Below, piece by piece: positions 12,373 to 12,741 of a stretch of 12,741 nucleotides of DNA. Under the pieces are notes generated by a model that made no database searches, was not told the origin of the DNA, and saw nothing but the letters and a program-made list of their open reading frames with translations. The DNA is from an uncultured Fretibacterium sp. Its GTDB lineage: Bacteria > Synergistota > Synergistia > Synergistales > Aminobacteriaceae. The stretch covers positions 1 to 12,741 of the forward strand of contig CALBPU010000179.1 in NCBI GenBank assembly GCA_937899395.1. The letters are read 5' to 3'. Both the position numbers and the translations under genes were made by a program. Position 1 is the stretch's first letter. Every line of letters begins with the position of its first letter.

Positions 12373-12741
12373 ATGACACACGAAGAAATTGCTATTGAAA
12401 TAGCCCGACTTGCAGACAGCCTTAGGTCTGCAGGGCGCAACGACCTGTTGTTGCGCGCTATTGGTGTGTCTGTGCTCGAAGAACTGCGTCTCGAGGCTGC
12501 GCGAGCAAGACTGAGCAGGCTTAAGATAACACGCGACTATCGCTTTCTGCTTATCGACTACCACAACCGTGAGATTGAGCTCCAGCCTGTTCACAAGGCT
12601 GTCTACATGCTATTCCTATCACACCCCGAAGGGATTGAGTTTAAAAGACTTTGCGATTATCGCGAAGAGTTGAGAAACTACTATACTAGAATCGCGCCCA
12701 CCTACGACATCAGAAAAATAGAAGAAAGTGTCGGCCGACTG
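12373..12741 (+). CDS. Unrecognised protein, N-terminal part (runs off the window)
   Basis: The frame opens at ATG 12373, 16 bases after the ftsZ stop, and stays open for 123 codons to the window edge. The visible part starts MTHEEIAIEIARLADSLRSA, is rich in charged helical residues, and contains IDYHNREIELQPVHKAVYML followed by FLSHPEGIEFKRLCDYREEL. The 'KAVYxLFLxHPEGIxFKxL' wording resembles a small winged-helix-like module seen in uncharacterised Bacteroidetes proteins, which I cannot tie to a function. GC content is near 47%, matching the second half of ftsZ and not the first half. A shared transcript with ftsZ is plausible from the short gap. There is no signal peptide or membrane segment in the visible part. 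Confidence 0.72.
   Translation, partial: MTHEEIAIEIARLADSLRSAGRNDLLLRAIGVSVLEELRLEAARARLSRLKITRDYRFLLIDYHNREIELQPVHKAVYMLFLSHPEGIEFKRLCDYREELRNYYTRIAPTYDIRKIEESVGRL

Noticed and set aside
1..12741. tRNA, rRNA or riboswitch genes
   Set aside because: No cloverleaf, rRNA-like or known riboswitch sequence was noticed on either strand by eye.

Overview
The window reads as two unrelated genomes joined at about position 8198. The left part (1-8197, roughly 40-45% GC on sampled lines) uses strong AGGAG-type ribosome binding sites and carries plasmid-like cargo. The right part (8198-12741, about 60% GC at first and nearer 50% towards the end) has no consistent Shine-Dalgarno sites. It carries the murC-ftsQ-ftsA-ftsZ division cluster in the arrangement and sequence style of Bacteroidales, most like Prevotellaceae. 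I cannot name the host of the left part beyond a low-to-mid GC, Shine-Dalgarno-using bacterium, possibly Firmicutes/Negativicutes or Synergistota. At the join two genes, one on each strand, are both cut at their N-terminal side within about 20 bases. This is what a chimeric assembly or a non-homologous recombination event would leave, and a chimeric assembly is the more likely explanation.

Left part, in order: the C-terminal end of a serine recombinase (3-233); a hairpin; and a three-gene restriction-modification operon (336-4299). The operon encodes a D12-class adenine methyltransferase fused to an N-terminal Xre-type DNA-binding domain, a second D12 adenine methyltransferase, and an AlwI/BspD6I-family type IIS endonuclease with all four expected catalytic acidic residues. 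Two methyltransferases with one such nuclease fits an asymmetric recognition site whose strands are modified separately. Next is a partition cassette: an AT-rich region with an 18-bp perfect inverted repeat, parA, and a small ribbon-helix-helix protein. Facing it across a hairpin-rich gap is a large minus-strand gene (5619-8198) for a fused replication protein: winged-helix DNA-binding domain, Cys-rich segment, DnaC/IstB-type AAA+ helicase-loader domain and acidic tail. Inside this gene, just after the DNA-binding domain, lie two 19-bp iteron-like palindromic repeats 22 bp apart beside a 23% GC stretch with its own 12-bp repeats. I propose this as the replication origin. Together these genes describe a plasmid or plasmid-like element: replicate, partition, and maintain or defend by restriction-modification.

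Right part: the C-terminal ~40% of MurC, complete FtsQ, FtsA and FtsZ, and the start of an unrecognised gene that runs off the window. FtsQ and FtsA are separated by an unusual tract of seventeen 8-9-bp units (ACGAAATA/ACGAAATG type) ending at the ftsA start. GC content falls sharply from about 65% to about 50% inside ftsZ, just after the conserved GGGTGTG signature. This may mark a second mosaic or chimeric point between related strains.

The most rewarding things to check are the candidate origin embedded in the initiator-loader fusion gene, the self-regulating two-methyltransferase type IIS system, the octamer tract in the division cluster, and the reality of the join at 8198.
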